The notes: generated from the sequence alone by a model not told the origin. A stretch of 64,000 nucleotides of DNA from Cryptomeria japonica (GCF_030272615.1 NC_081406.1:115907783-115971782), one strand, 5' to 3'; shown: positions 34,055 to 46,257, counted from the stretch's first letter. Made by a program: numbers and translations.

Positions 34055-34718
34055 TGTGCAGAACGGGCTCGAGAAGAAGGAAGTTCTCAAGCAGGAGTTG
34101 AGGAAAATGAACCTATTGAAGAACACATTATAGTTTAAGAACATAGGGAGGATCTTGCCCAAGTTGAACCGATGGAGGTCGAAGGAGAGGGGTCGGGTTC
34201 CTTACCTTCTACCATCGGTATGGATGAGCATATTGTGGATCTAGCTAAATAGGTGAAGAGAAATATTTCTTATAAAATTTAGATCATTTACTTGAAATGG
34301 ATGTGAATAAGTTGAAACGTCTTAGTGAAGAACCTAGACATACTAAAAGGAGGTCAATGAATAAAAGTGAAAAATAAATAATATCTCATTTCAATAATCT
34401 TGATACTACACTAGAGAAAGCTCAATTATTATCAATTGTACTTACTCGTAAAGACTTAATAGATCCACTGAAATTGTTGGGTATAGATACAAAAAATCAA
34501 AAGAGGAAAACTTCTCAGCTACAAAAATCTATTGTTGGTAATGTTAAGAAAGGTTTGGTGAACATTGGCAAAAAAACTTGAATAGTAGATAAGACCATTT
34601 CAAGATGATTGATGTTGAAACCTTTAGTAAATGAAAGATTGCCTCAAAAAATACAAATATCTTCACTGTCATCTGAGTTTGGTTTTAGTAGAAGGACAAT
34701 ATCAAAATATGTGAAAAG
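34055..34718 (+). pseudogene. Unknown ORF remnant ending at the Cop2 LTR
   Basis: A pyrimidine-poor TTTATGTGCAG at about 34050-34060 looks like a splice acceptor. Downstream frames read an acidic segment (QAGVEENEPIEEH, then VEPMEVEGEGSGSLPS) and, after further stops, a basic one (LIDPLKLLGIDTKNQKRK) ending in a helix-turn-helix-like SEFGFSRRTISKYV at about 34665-34715. Cop2 then interrupts it. I do not recognise the family; a transposase or a captured gene exon are both possible. Confidence 0.4.
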
Positions 34719-35786
34719 TATTGGTATTATGGATATGTTGCCTGGTTTTGTCATTGATGTCAACACTTATCCTTCTGGAGATCTTTGATTATGTTCACCA
34801 GCAAGTTCAGTGACTTATGCACAGTCATCAGTATTTGGTTCATCGACAGGTTATATTGTTCACCGACACTAAGGATAACTTTTTATCATCTGGAGATCAC
34901 TTGGTTATGTCGAAGACATGGTTTGGGCACTTGGTTTTGGAGATTTGGTTATTGGTCTAATCGGGTTGACATATTTGTCGTTACAGGCAAATTGGTCTAG
35001 ATTATGGACCGACATGCATTATCTATTCCAAATTAGCATGACATCTTATGGAGACAGTATAATCAATCAACATTGTTGTTTAGCCAACATGATGCATCAC
35101 ATATTGACTTGTTGTAATTTATTTTTATTGTAATATTCTTAGTGAGCCGACCTGCATATTTGGACTTAGGTTTTGGTATATATGTAAGATCTCTATTGTG
35201 ATATTAATATGGTATGGGTATGGTATGTAATAAGGTATTGTAAGGTTCTGATATTTGGTATATGCAAATATAAGCAGATCTGCTCATGCAAACATCATTT
35301 CAAGATTCAAGGAAGGTTTGGAGAAGACAATCAGAGCTTAATCGGTACTGAATCCAACATTAAAGATGCCACTTTGAGCAATACATTATTATTGGATTTA
35401 ATCATCCATTTTGTAGTTAGTGTGACTCCCATTTTGTGATTGAGCAGTGAGCTCTAGGCAACTAGCCTTTCTGCATGTGCAGACTCTCTTTGTAAACACA
35501 TACTATTTGCAGTAGTATCATCTGATTGTGGGTAAGGTTTCCTACCATGGTTTTTTCCCTTACATAGTTTCCACCTACAAATATTTGTGTTATGTGTTGT
35601 GGATACTATTTCTCTTTTTGTTTCATTCATTAAGCTTCATCGGTACTATTGTTAACTGCTAATATGTTTACTGACATTTAGTTTGGTTTATTAGTATTAA
35701 GTATAAAGTTTGTTTAAGTTATATTTGGGTTGAAATTATTAGAGAACTGATTCACCCCCCCTCTCAATTTCCTCCATGTCCTAACG
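34719..35786 (+). repeat. Cop2 5' LTR
   Basis: About 1068 bp. It matches 40331-41043 from its first base. Terminal bases are mutated: TA instead of TG at the start, and CG instead of CA at the end. TATA-like GGTATATATGTAAG near 35176. The GAGCTCTAGGCA and CATGGTTTTTTCCCTTA blocks are shared with Cop1 and with the LTRs at 59690 and 63358. Confidence 0.87.
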
Positions 35787-35788
35787 AT

Positions 35789-35800
35789 TCGTATCAGAGC
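35789..35800 (+). other. Cop2 primer-binding site
   Basis: TCGTATCAGAGC, one base away from TGGTATCAGAGC, the site complementary to initiator tRNA-Met used by most plant copia elements. Confidence 0.8.
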
Positions 35801-35843
35801 ACAATCCTCTTTTTGCAGAAGTTTAACAACTTGAGGAGAATTT

Positions 35844-36935
35844 ATGGCAACTAAATATTTTAGGAAGGACAGACTGAATTAATTATGGTATATGGAAGAT
35901 CAGAATAGAGACACATCTGAATTGCATTGGAAAATACATATGGGATGTTGCATAGAATGGTTATGTTGGTCCTACACAAGGTCAACCTAATCCACCTACA
36001 TTGGCTAAGGATCAAGAGAATGATTGAAAAGAAAGAGAAGCACTTTTGAGTGCCTTGTTAGATTAGCAAATCATGGGACTATCAAATTGATCTACTGCTA
36101 AAGCTATTTGGGATAAGTTGGAGACATTGAATGAAGGTGATACCACTGTCAAAATTGCAAAACTAGAATGCTTCCGGGTCAGGTATGAAAATTTGAAAAT
36201 GGAAGAAGATGAAATAATTTTTTCTTTTATGGAAAGGGTTAATGAAATTATTTTGGGAATACAATGTTGTGGAGGTTCCTTAAGTGAAGATGAAATCATT
36301 TCTAAAGTTTTAAGAGAATTTCCATCGGCATACAAAATGAAAGTAACTACTATTAATGAGTTAAGAACTATGCCTAATACATCAGTATCTAGAGATACCT
36401 TGGTTGGAAAACTTTTAGCATTTGAGCTTGAGGAGTTTGGTCTTGTTGCTACAATTAAGAGAGATTTGGCTTTCAAAGAATCATCATCCACAATATCTTC
36501 ATCATCAACTGATAAATTTGATTGGAAAGCACTCTATGCAAAAGAACTTGAAGACATTAGAAAGGAAAATGAAGAACTTGAAAAGCTTGAAGCACTATTT
36601 GAAAGAAAAATGCCTAAAGGTCCTATTGGAAGTAAGTATGAAGGTAAAGAACCTTTTAAATGTTTTAACTATAACAAAATTGGTCATATGACATCTACAT
36701 GTTCGAACAGACATGCAAGATTGAGAGAAGAAGCTAATAGAACATATAAACCTAACCCTGAATATCAAAGATACAAATTTAAGAAGAATAGAGACAAATA
36801 ATGTTACTATGTTGATGAAGGAGTTACTAATGATTTTGATGAAGAACCACGTGACAATAGATGGGCTTTTGTTGCGATAACTGAAGATCAACCGAAACCT
36901 ACTATTCCACCAGTAGAACAAGCCCTAGTAGCTAA
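35844..36935 (+). pseudogene. gag: Cop2 gag
   Basis: Starts near ATG 35844 with a much-broken N-terminus, then a UBN2-type Gag core (36070-36500: KAIWDKLETLNEGD, RYENLKMEEDE, REFPSAYKMK). A coiled-coil-like Lys/Glu-rich stretch follows. The zinc knuckle near 36660 reads CFNYNKIGHMTSTC: the second Cys of the CCHC box is Tyr, so zinc binding should be lost. A TAA near 36799 separates it from a short linker before protease. Confidence 0.85.
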
Positions 36936-38380
36936 AATTGAAGGATGAATGGACTATAGATTCCGGATGTTCACATCACATGACTGGTGATAAAAGTAAA
37001 TTCTTATCTTTTCAGGAATACAATGGAGGTCTAGTAAGATTTGGAGATGAAAAATCTTGTTTGATCAGAGGAAAAGGCACTATACCTTTTAATGGTAAGC
37101 ACGATACTGACAATGTTTATTATGTTGAAGGTTTGAAGCATAATCTTTTGAGTGTTGGTCAATTAGTTGAAAAAGGATTTCAGTTACAATTCAACAATGG
37201 TAAATACAAAATCATGAATAGAACTGGTTTGGAAGTTGCAGCCAATAATCAGACTAGAGGTAATATCTTTCATTTGAACAACATTGAAAAGACATGCTTG
37301 ATTGCAAATATTGATGAAATTTGGTTATGGCATAAAAGACTATGTCATGTAAATTTTGACTACACTGTGAAGATTAGTTCATTTAAGGTAGTAAGGGATT
37401 TACCTAAGATTGTAGGTATGTAAGGAATGTCAATTGGGAAAGCAAGCTAGAACAAATTTCAAAAGTATTTATAAGAAAACCAATAATGTTCTTGATTTAA
37501 TTGATACTGACTTATGTGGTCTGGCAAAAACAAGAAGTCTACAGGGAGATAGATACTTTATGCTAACCATTGATAATTATTATAGAATGTGTTGGGCTGC
37601 CTTACTTAGGGAGAAATCAGAGGCTTTTGGGAAATTCAAATCATTCAAGGCACTTGTAGAGAATGAAACCAGAAAGAAAATCAAATGTTTAAGATCAAAT
37701 CAAGGAGGTGAATTTACATCTAAGGAGTTCAATACATTTTGTGAAGTGAATGGAATTAGAAGACAACTATCAGCACCCTAGACACCTCAACAAAATGGAG
37801 TTGTAGAAAGGAAGAATAGAACTATTCTGGATGCAACTAGAAGCATGATATCAAAAGCAAATCTACCTCATGTATATTGGAGAGAAGTAGTGAATACAAT
37901 TGTTTACACTTTCAACAGAGTTCACATCAAAGGTGAAACTGGTAAGACACCCTATGATTTATGGTTTGGTGATATTCCTACACTTAAGTACTTCAAAATA
38001 TTTAGAAGCAAATGTTACATTAGGAGAGATGAGTATATTGGCAAATTTGATCCTAGAAGTTATGAAGGAATATTTCTTGGGTATTCATCTAAAAGCAAAG
38101 CATATAGATGTTTTAATAAGATTGCAAAAAATAATGAAAGTGCAAATGTGAAAATTGATGAACACTTTAGAAGAAATTCAAGGTCTATGGATTCAAAACC
38201 GGTAGTTGAGATAATCACAAATGAACCTATATAGAATGCATTGGTATAGAATGTTGATCCAGTCACACTGGCATCATCAGAAAATTCCATAGTGACTGAA
38301 GAATAGTAGTAAATGAGCACACCTAGGTATGTTAGATTGAATCACTCTGAAAGTTAGATAATTGGGAATAAGTGTCAAGG
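36936..38380 (+). pseudogene. pol: Cop2 protease and integrase
   Basis: Protease: WTIDSGCSHHMTGDKSKF (36947) with the D-S-G active site. GAG-pre-integrase region with LWHKRLCHVNFD. A short deletion and frameshift lie at 37420-37435, before CQLGKQAR. Integrase core: LIDTDLCG (first Asp kept), RSNQGGEF (second Asp is Asn) and QQNGVVERKNR (Glu kept). One in-frame TAG splits the core at 37780. The catalytic triad is therefore incomplete. A variable linker with several stops leads to RT. Confidence 0.88.
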
Positions 38381-38384
38381 AGTT

Positions 38385-39262
38385 ATGACTAGAGGAAGAC
38401 TAGCAAATGAAGAGGTATGTTTAATTTCTCAAACTGAACCAGCATCAGTTAATGAGGTATGTGAAGATAAACATTGGATTAAGGCTATGAAAGATGAATT
38501 AGAACAAATTGAAAAGAACAATACATGGACACTAGTTCCCTGGCCTAAAAATAAAAATGTAATTGGAACTAAATGGGTATTCAGAAATAAACTTAATGAA
38601 GATGGTAAGGTAATCAGAAACAAAGCAAGATTAGTGTGTAAGGGATACTCATAGAAAGAAGGAATTGATTACAATGAAACCTTTGCACCGGTAGCTAGAA
38701 TTGAGGCAGTCGGATTATTTCTTGCATTTGCAGCACACAAGAGCTATAAAGTTTATCAAATGGATGTTAAATGTGAATTTCTAAATGGTGATCTTGAAGA
38801 GGAAGTTTACATTGAACAACCTAATAGATTTTCATTGACAAATGATAAAGATATGGTTTGCAGGTTAAGAAAAGCTTTATATGGATTGAAGCAAGCTCCT
38901 AGAGCTTGGTATGCTAGATTGGACATATATCTTATAAAAATTGGCTACACTAAAGGTAATGCTGACAACAACTTATATTTCAAAGTGACTAATGAAGACA
39001 TTTTGGCTATTAAGTTTTTGTTGATGACATCATTTTTGGAGGAGAAGATGGATTGTCTAAAGACTTTTCTAACAAAATGCAGGAAGAATTTGAAATGTCT
39101 ATGATTGGGGAGATAAAATTCTTTTTAGGATTACAGATCTCTCAAACTGATAAAGGTGTATTCTTATGTCAATCAAAGTACTTGAAGGAATTACTGAAGA
39201 AATTTGGTATGGAAAACTCTAAACCAGTAAGTACTCCAATCACAACAACTAATAAACTATAA
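38385..39262 (+). pseudogene. pol: Cop2 reverse transcriptase
   Basis: Motifs in order: [64 protein letters not shown] and [18 protein letters not shown] one-base loss near 39012 throws the frame just before the FVDD-type catalytic box, whose DNA is still readable. The frame then resumes with EIKFFLGLQISQ and KYLKELLKKFGMENSKPVSTP. A TAG near 38652 lies just after the GYS that ends the first part. Confidence 0.9.
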
Positions 39263-39960
39263 TTGAAGGATGATTCAGCTTTTGTTAATCTAACAAGATA
39301 CAAATCCATGATTGGATTTTTACTGTATTTGACACAAACAAAACCTAATATAATGAATGCAGTATGTATTGTTTCAATATTTCAGAGTAATCCTAGAGAA
39401 AATCATGAATCAACAGTAAAAAGGATTTTTCGGTATTTACACGACACAACAAATCTTGGTTTATGGTATCCTAAAGATGAAAATTTTGAGTTATGTGCAT
39501 ACACCGATGCTAATTGGGTAGGAGATGTAGATGATAGAAAGATCACCACTGATGGGGTATTCTTTCTTTGTAGCAGATTGATTTCATGGTTGAGAAATAA
39601 ACAAAGTTGTACATCATTATCAATAGAAAAATTAGAATATACGTTGCAGCACTAACTAATTGTACTTATGTATTATGGATTAAGAAAATGTTGAAGGACA
39701 TAAAGGTAAAATGCAAAGAGCCTATAATCATCTATTGTGATAATTCAACAATAATTGATATATCTAAGAATCCGATATTCCACTCCAAAACTAAACATGT
39801 CTCTATCAAATACTTTTTTCTGAAAGATAATGTTGAAGCAAAAGAAGTGAAATTGGTTTATGTGAATACTAAAGAGTAGATTGCAGACATTTTTACTAAA
39901 CCTTTTCCTAAGGAAACTTTTGAATATCTCAGAGAGTGGCTTCGGGTTATACCCTCACTG
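39263..39960 (+). pseudogene. pol: Cop2 RNase H
   Basis: YKSMIGFLLYLTQTKPNI, RYLHDTTNLGLWYPK, CAYTDANWVGDVDDRK, then a frameshift near 39640 and the C-terminal IIYCDNSTIIDISKNPIFHSKTKHVSIKYFFL and FTKPFPK. The ISKNP-HSKTKH-IKYHF-type tail is characteristic of copia elements of the SIRE and related groups; I do not push the lineage further. A TAG at 39877-39879 sits three codons before the ADIFTKP block. Confidence 0.88.
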
Positions 39961-40330
39961 GTAGAGACTTAGACAGTTGATGCTTGGCATCAAACCGACA
40001 TAATTTACAAAGAAACTTGTTTTCCGGCTTTGATGGAGGAGAGCTACTTCTCAGGGGGAGTAGTTGGATAGGTTGGTATTTTAAACTGGTTGTAACTGGT
40101 ATTTGTATTGCTTTGGCATTTGATGTCAAAGGGAGAGAGATATCTATGGAAAAACACATTATCCTTTGGGGAGAGATCATTCATTGGGGGAGAGACTTTT
40201 ACTCTTTGCATTTTAATTTTTGATATTGATCTATTCTGGAGATTGTTGGTTTTTGGTTTATTGGCATTTCTTCTTTGGCACTTAGATAGTTTCTCCATCT
40301 TGCGTTGCCATCAATGCCAAATGGAGAGAT

Positions 40331-41043
40331 TGTTGGTATTATGGATATGTTGCTTTGTTTTAACTTTGATGTCAACACTTATCAAAAATTATCCTTTTGG
40401 AAATCTTTGATTATGTTCACCGACAAGTTTAGTGACTTATGCACAGTCACCGATATTTGGTTCATCGGCAGGTTATATTGTTTACTGGCACTAAGGATAA
40501 CTTGTTATCATCTGGAGATCACTTGGTTATGTCGAAGACATGGTTTGGACACTTGGTTTTGGAGATTTGGTTATTGGTCGAATTAGGTTGACATATTTGC
40601 TACTACAAGAAAATTGGTCTAGGTTATGGACCGACATGCATTATCTATTCCAGATCAACATGACACGTTATGGAGATAGTTTAATCAATTAACATTATTG
40701 TTTAGCCAACATGATGCATCGCATCTTGACTTTTTGTAATTGATTTTTATTGTAATTTTCTTAGTGACCCGAGCTAAACATTTGGTCTTAGGTTTTGGTA
40801 TATATGTAAGATCTCTATTGTGAGATTAATATGGTATGGGTATGGTATGTAATAAGGTATTGTAAGGTTGTGATATTCGGTATATGCAAATATAAGAAGA
40901 GCTAGTCACACAGACATCATTTGAAGATTCAAGGAAGGTAGAAGACAATCAGAGCTTAACCAGTATTGAATCTATCATTAAAGATGCCACTTTGAGTAGT
41001 ACATTATCATTGGATTTAATCATCCATTTTGTAGCCAGTGTGA
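40331..41043 (+). repeat. Cop2 3' LTR, truncated
   Basis: Begins TGTTGGTATT after a GGAGAGAT polypurine remnant and follows the 5' LTR to CAGTGTGAC. The last third is missing. The new sequence starts AGAGTTTGAAATT, a piece of the Gyp3 LTR end. Both partners share GTGAC at the joint, a microhomology junction. Confidence 0.87.
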
Positions 41044-41631
41044 CAGAGTTTGAAATTAATTAATTTGAAGCTGGTGTCGGTGCTGATGAAGTGTCTATCA
41101 GTGAACATCCAAACCAAAATATGAAAGTCAGAACATGTTGCCATCAATGAAAACATATTGAAACCGATCAAATGAGTGTTAATTGGCAACATTGTTAACT
41201 TCTTTCTCTCTTATGTGCAAAACAATAAATAATAACTAACACCTTCTATATTTCCATCTTCTGCTATAACTACAAAAATATCTCTTGCAATTGGAAACAA
41301 GTTATAAATTTAAAATAGACTCGATTAAAAAATTATAATTTATTTGTACATACATGCACACAACATTTTTTAAAAGAAATATATATATATATATAATAAA
41401 TATTTATAGCTTTTTTAATCCATCCTGAAATATGGTCATAATCAACATAAATCAAATGAATGTCTTCAAAGATTTCATCCTCATTTTCCTTGTATGTGTC
41501 AGAAACATCTAGTGGCACCAATTTCCATTCACTGACATATCCAAGATCTTGGTTCTTGCAATCAACATAATCTGAAATTAATTAATTTGAAGAAAGACAA
41601 AAATCTGTTAGTGAACAGATTTTGAAATGCT
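41044..41631. other. Junction region with repeated Gyp3 LTR-end pieces
   Basis: Pieces of the Gyp3 LTR end (GAAATTAATTAATTTGAAG) occur at 41049 and 41573. Between them lies AT-rich DNA with a short TA repeat near 41380. On -, 41570-41400 reads as a possible exon (SEWKLVPLDVSD, FEDIHLIYVDYDHISGWIKK) that I do not recognise. Confidence 0.45.
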
Positions 41632-41699
41632 CTTTTAAAGAAGGTGACAGAGTTTGAAATTAATTAATTTGAAGAAAGGCAAAAATCTGTTCACTAACA
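41632..41699 (+). repeat. Gyp3 5' LTR, last 68 bases
   Basis: CTTTTAAAGAAGGTGACAGA onward matches 52629-52696 almost base for base and ends in CACTAACA. The rest of the 5' LTR is lost. Confidence 0.8.
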
Positions 41700-41705
41700 G
41701 ATTTT

Positions 41706-41723
41706 TGGCGACTCTTCTGAGGA
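41706..41723 (+). other. Gyp3 primer-binding site
   Basis: TGGCGACTCTTCTGAGGA lies six bases after the LTR end. It resembles the TGGCGACTC-type sites of plant gypsy elements. Confidence 0.7.
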
Positions 41724-42073
41724 ACGCCAAAACATTCACTAGATCAGTATGCTACATGCTTGTTGCAATTGAACCCATAACTCAAGAACATTGTTGAGGT
41801 TGAAAGGATTGTTTAAGGACCCTAGAGGGGATAACACTAGATTCACATCCTTATACCATATCACAAAGGAGAGAGGGAGTTGTTGATGATTGTTTTGAAG
41901 AATTGCAAGGGTTATCATTTTCCACAACTTTCATTATCAAGAGGAACACTAAGAGTAGACCTTCTTCTCCTACCAGAACCACTTCTATACCTTCCTCTTC
42001 TAGCCACTAGCAAGCACTAACGCTTACTGGAGTCCAAGCCCCTCCCCTTGTAACTATTTACCCTATTTTCATT

Positions 42074-43141
42074 ATGGCTCAACCATGGGGTGCCGCAGTC
42101 AGGCCTCTTGCTCTCGGAGCTCATAATCCTCTTCCAAAAGGGGCTAGGGATGTCTTACCTAAGTTTAATGGAGATGGGAAAATTTTGGTTGAGGATCATT
42201 TGAATTCCTTTAATGTAGCTACTGGGATATTGGTAGTACAGCATGAGGATGTGGTCGTTAGGCTTTTTACTCAAACTCTAACCGAGGGAGTAGCAGATTG
42301 GTTCGGTCATGTGCAGGGCAAATCTATAACTGATTGGCAAACAATGAAAACTACTTTTGAGAAATGGTTCAAGAGTGCTGATGATGAGAACTCACTATTG
42401 GCTCAACTCACATAAATAAAAAAGAGATTCATGAGCCAATGAGAGATTATGTGGCTAGGTATACTAAAATTATTCATAGGATTCCCCAAGCTAAAAGATC
42501 CATTGCTGATAACCAACAATGTTTCTTTGTCAACTCCATGCCTCCTGATCTTGGTTTCCATCTCAAAAGAAATAGATTGGCCAATCTTGATATTGCATAG
42601 AATTAGGCTATAGATCTTGAAGATGATTTGATAACAACAGGAAAGTGGAGAAAATATGCTCAAGTCCCTTAAGGTCAATCTCAAGCTTCCACCTCTTTTA
42701 CCAATCTAGTTGTTCAAAGATTAGTCAACATGATATGATTGCTTTGAAGAGGTAGATTTTGAAACCTAGAGTTTCCTACCCACAGCCCTATCAAGATATA
42801 AGTAGAAAGAAACCAAACCAGTACAATTACGGGAAAATTTTGCAACTTCCTGCTACCCCACAAAGATTGCAGATAGAGGCTCCTCCTGATAAAGGTGCTA
42901 TGTGCTCTTTTCACCTTATGACAAATCATGATGCGAGTTCTTGTCTAGATATGATAAGACATGTTCAAATGAAAAACTCAAAAGATGAACTAGGTGAGTT
43001 CACTGAAGTGGATAATATTCAAGAAGTACTTGGCGACTCTGGATCATTCTACCTTGAATATGAATCAGATTCAGAAAGAGGTGGTAATATTTTGGTAACT
43101 CTTGAAGACCCTGCATGTGTAATCCTCACCAGGAATCAATG
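42074..43141 (+). pseudogene. gag: Gyp3 gag
   Basis: A Gag core opens after the ATG at 42074: LPKFNGDGKILVEDHLNSF, VVRLFTQTLTEGVADWF, WQTMKTTFEKWF. Homology may extend upstream to about 41935. A frameshift in the A-run near 42418 and several TAG/TAA codons (for example the two TAGs near 42597) break the middle. The C-terminal part (42759-43141) has a cysteine/histidine stretch CSFHLMTNHDASSC and an acidic tail. Confidence 0.82.
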
Positions 43142-44061
43142 AACCTCCCAACCTTCTCCTTTTGCGAGTTCCTCTGGAGCTAATTTCAAGGGTAAGGATC
43201 CCATAAGTCATGATTTTTCCTCTCATGCAAAGACTCCTGAAGTTAAGATTTTACAAAGAAATATTGAAAGTAAAAATAATTCTTCTCCTTCCCCTTCTTT
43301 TGACATTATTTAATTCTGTAAAGCTTCAACTATTCAACTTTCTACTACTGAATATTTAAAACTGAATCCGAAGGAACTAGACAAACTGGTCAAGTATGTA
43401 AAAGGAGATTCTACCTCAGAGTCCTCAGCGCATAAACGTGTGGTTGATAGTTATTTGTTTACTACTAAAAAACCTACACCTATTTCTTTCCCTTCCACTG
43501 ACTCAAATAACCTTTGTACTTTTCATAATGCTGAGATAAGTCTGACATTGAAATTTTGAAGCCCGAACCTTTTTATATCTCCCTCCTCCTGAATGGTCAT
43601 AAACTTAGCAATTGTATTATAGATTCAGGGGCGTCAGATAACATAATGCCATCATCTATTACTAGATCCTTAGGTTTAACTCCTACTAAGACTTTTGGGA
43701 GATGTTATTCAATGGATGGGAAGCAGGTCCCTCTCATTGGATAGGTAAAGGATGTTCAGGGAGTGCTGGTAGCATGTCCCGATAAAAGAGTAAAATTAAC
43801 CATTTTAGTTGCTGACATTCTTGCAAGCTACGGGATGCTCTTGAGTAGGACTTTTTGTAAAGAGCTTGGAGGTGAAATTAAGATGGATTGGTTAGAAGCT
43901 ATCAAACCACTAGGAAAATAGAAAATCAAACTTGAACCTGAACCTAAAAATAAATATACTGTTTTTCCTTCTGACAATCCCAAAGCTCAGATTTTGTTTC
44001 AAGAATGTGAATTTGGAAATTATCTCATTCTTGCACCTGATGAAAAAGAGATAGAAGGAGC
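43142..44061 (+). pseudogene. pol: Gyp3 protease
   Basis: Linker, then an aspartic protease at 43556-43910: FYISLLLNGHKLSNCIIDSGASDNIMPSS with the intact D-S-G active site, and a flap/ILG-like segment KRVKLTILVADILASYGMLLSR. TAG codons at 43742-43744 and near 43919. The frame continues through acidic linker sequence straight into the second RNase H. Confidence 0.82.
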
Positions 44062-44716
44062 AGTAGATGAACAAGGTGGATTGTGGCAAATGGAATTTGA
44101 TGGAAGTTCCGCCAATTCTGGTTCAGGAGCAAGGGTAGTTTTGTTGTCCCCTAATGGTAACGTTTTCCCTTTTTCCTTCAAGTTGGATTTCAAGAATACT
44201 AATAATACTGCGGAATATGAGGCATTGCTGTTAGGATTAAATGAAGCCAAGTGTAAGGGTATAAATTTTCTTAGGTTTAAAGGGGATGTGGAGCTGATTG
44301 TCAAACAAGTAAGAAATGTCTATTCAATTAAGAATGATAGATTGAAACATTATAGAAACAGGGTTTGGGATGAGATAGAGTTTTTATATGCTTTCTCAAT
44401 TGAGGCTATACCAAGGGATCAAAACACTAGGGCGGATTCGTTGTCCATTTCAGCTTCCCTTTTGTTACCACACCCAGACTTTAAGGATGATTCTTATAGG
44501 ATTGAAATGATTTATAGGCCTAGCGTCCCTGATAACGTGAACCATTGGCAAGTATTTGATACAAATGTTCAAATTAAAGACTTTCTAGAGTGCACTCGTG
44601 CATTTACCCAATCATATTTCGAAGGTTCCAAAGATAGTTGCAAGGAATTTAGTCCAAATCCGGGTATTGATTCTGATAAGAATTTCATTCAGCTTAAAGG
44701 GAACAAGATTCTGTAA
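44062..44716 (+). pseudogene. pol: Gyp3 second (archaeal-type) RNase H placed upstream of RT
   Basis: GLWQMEFDGSSANSGSGAR (first Asp), NNTAEYEALLLGLNEAKCKG (Glu), FKGDVELIVKQV (Asp) and RDQNTRADSLS (Asp): the four acidic residues of RNase H are all visible. This type of domain degrades RNA in RNA-DNA hybrids. It reads in the same frame as the protease before it and the RT after it. In Gyp1 the equivalent domain lies after RT and RNase H. A TAA at 44714-44716 closes the frame. Confidence 0.85.
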
Positions 44717-45541
44717 GGGCTAGTGACTCTGGAGAGGTTTTTCACTCATAATGATGTGTTCACAGGCAAGAAAGCTCCTGATGATGGTGGAAAAGGAAGT
44801 TGTGAAAATATTAATCTTGGTGATGAATCTAATCCTAAAATGGTAACAATTGGCAAATGTTGCTCTTTTGAGGAAAAACAAATACTTAGTGGGATACTAA
44901 AGGAATACATTGATGTATTCACTAGGTCTTATGATGATTTGAAGGAGTTTAGGAATGGGAAGTTTCAACATCAAATTCCGTTGAAGCCTGGTGTTTCTCC
45001 TTATAGACAAAAATTGAGAAATTTCAATCCCATGATGACAGACACAATTTTTAAAGAGGTAGATAAAATGCTTAAATCCAGAATTATATATCCAATTCAT
45101 CACTCTACCTAGGTAGCCAATATTGTGCCTGTGAGGAAGAAGAATGGGCAAATTCAGATTTGTGTAGATTTTCGCAATCTGAATCAGGCAAGTCTTGAGG
45201 ATAACTATGCTTTACCCAATATGGATCATATTTTGCAGACAGTATCTAGGTCAGAAATGATGTCAATGTTAGACGATTTTTCTGGTTACAATCAAATTAG
45301 TGTTGCAGAAAATGAACAACACAAGACAACATTCATCACTCCATGGGGAACATTTACATATAATCGTATGCCATTTGGTTTGATAAATGTTAGAGCAACT
45401 TTTCAAAGGGCCATGGATTCTTCTTTTAGGGATTTTTGCGATAGAATTATTGTTGTTTACCTAGATAACTTGATAGTGCTTTCTAAAGATAGGAAGAATC
45501 ATCTCAAAGATCTGAGGGTAGTTCTACAATGTTGTCGATAG
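44717..45541 (+). pseudogene. pol: Gyp3 reverse transcriptase
   Basis: HQIPLKPGVSPYRQKLR, VPVRKKNGQIQICVDFRNLN, LPNMDHILQ, MLDDFSGYNQI, FITPWGTFTYNRMPFGLINV and the catalytic box VVYLDN. The second Asp of YLDD is Asn here, so the polymerase should be inactive. TAGs at 45110-45112 and near 45539. The spacing of motifs is normal for Ty3/gypsy. Confidence 0.9.
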
Positions 45542-46257
45542 CATGGTATCTCCTTGAACCCAAAGAAGTCAATTTTTTGTGTAGCTGAAGGCAAATTGTT
45601 GGGGCATATCAGTTTAAAAGAAGGTCTCAAGATTGATCTCGAGAGAGTCAATGTAATTCAACATATCAGCTTGCCTTCAAATCGGACTGGAGTAAGGTCT
45701 TTCTTTGGCCAGGTGAATTTCCTAAGATGGTTTGTACCTGAATTTGCAAAAGCTACTAAGCATATCATCAGCTTGTTGAGCAAAAGGCACCCTTTCAAAT
45801 GGACTGAAGAAGCCAAAGAAGCTTTTGACAGAATCAAGAGTTCAGTTGCCAATGCGCCAACTCTCATCAACCTGGACTTCAAAAAGGATTTCATTATATA
45901 CTGCTATGCCTCATAACATACAATGTTAGGAATAATGTTACAAGTATATGAATATGAGATTGACACCTATAGAATTCATGAGTGTTCCTCTCAAGAAGCA
46001 CGAGCTTAAGTATTCTCTCTCAGAGAAACAAGCCTTTGTCATGGTTAAAGCTGTAAAACAATTTTGGTATTATATCTTGCATTCTCATTCTGTGGTTTTT
46101 GTTCTAGATTCTGCAGTGAAAAGCATTTTAACTCAGCAAGAAGTTGGACTCAATAAAAGAGCTACTTGGGTGACTAAAATTCAGGAATATGATCTAGACA
46201 ATCACCCTACAAAGACGGTTAAAGGACAAGGCTTATGCAAATTAATAGCATAAAATA
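45542..46257 (+). pseudogene. pol: Gyp3 RT connection and RNase H
   Basis: LNPKKSIFCVAEGKLLGHI and FFGQVNFLRWFVPEFAKATK, then an RNase H beginning INLDFKKDFIIYCYAS. A frameshift near 45915-45948 is followed by HELKYSLSEKQAFVMVKAVKQFW and WVTKIQEYDLD. It ends in a TAA before integrase. Confidence 0.83.

Larger units (their letters stand above)
34719..41043 (+). mobile_element. Cop2: Ty1/copia LTR retrotransposon with truncated 3' LTR
   Basis: 5' LTR, initiator-Met-type primer site, gag, protease, integrase, RT, RNase H, polypurine tract and the first 713 bp of the 3' LTR, all on +. It is the best preserved copia element in the window, but has many stops and at least three frameshifts. Confidence 0.92.
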
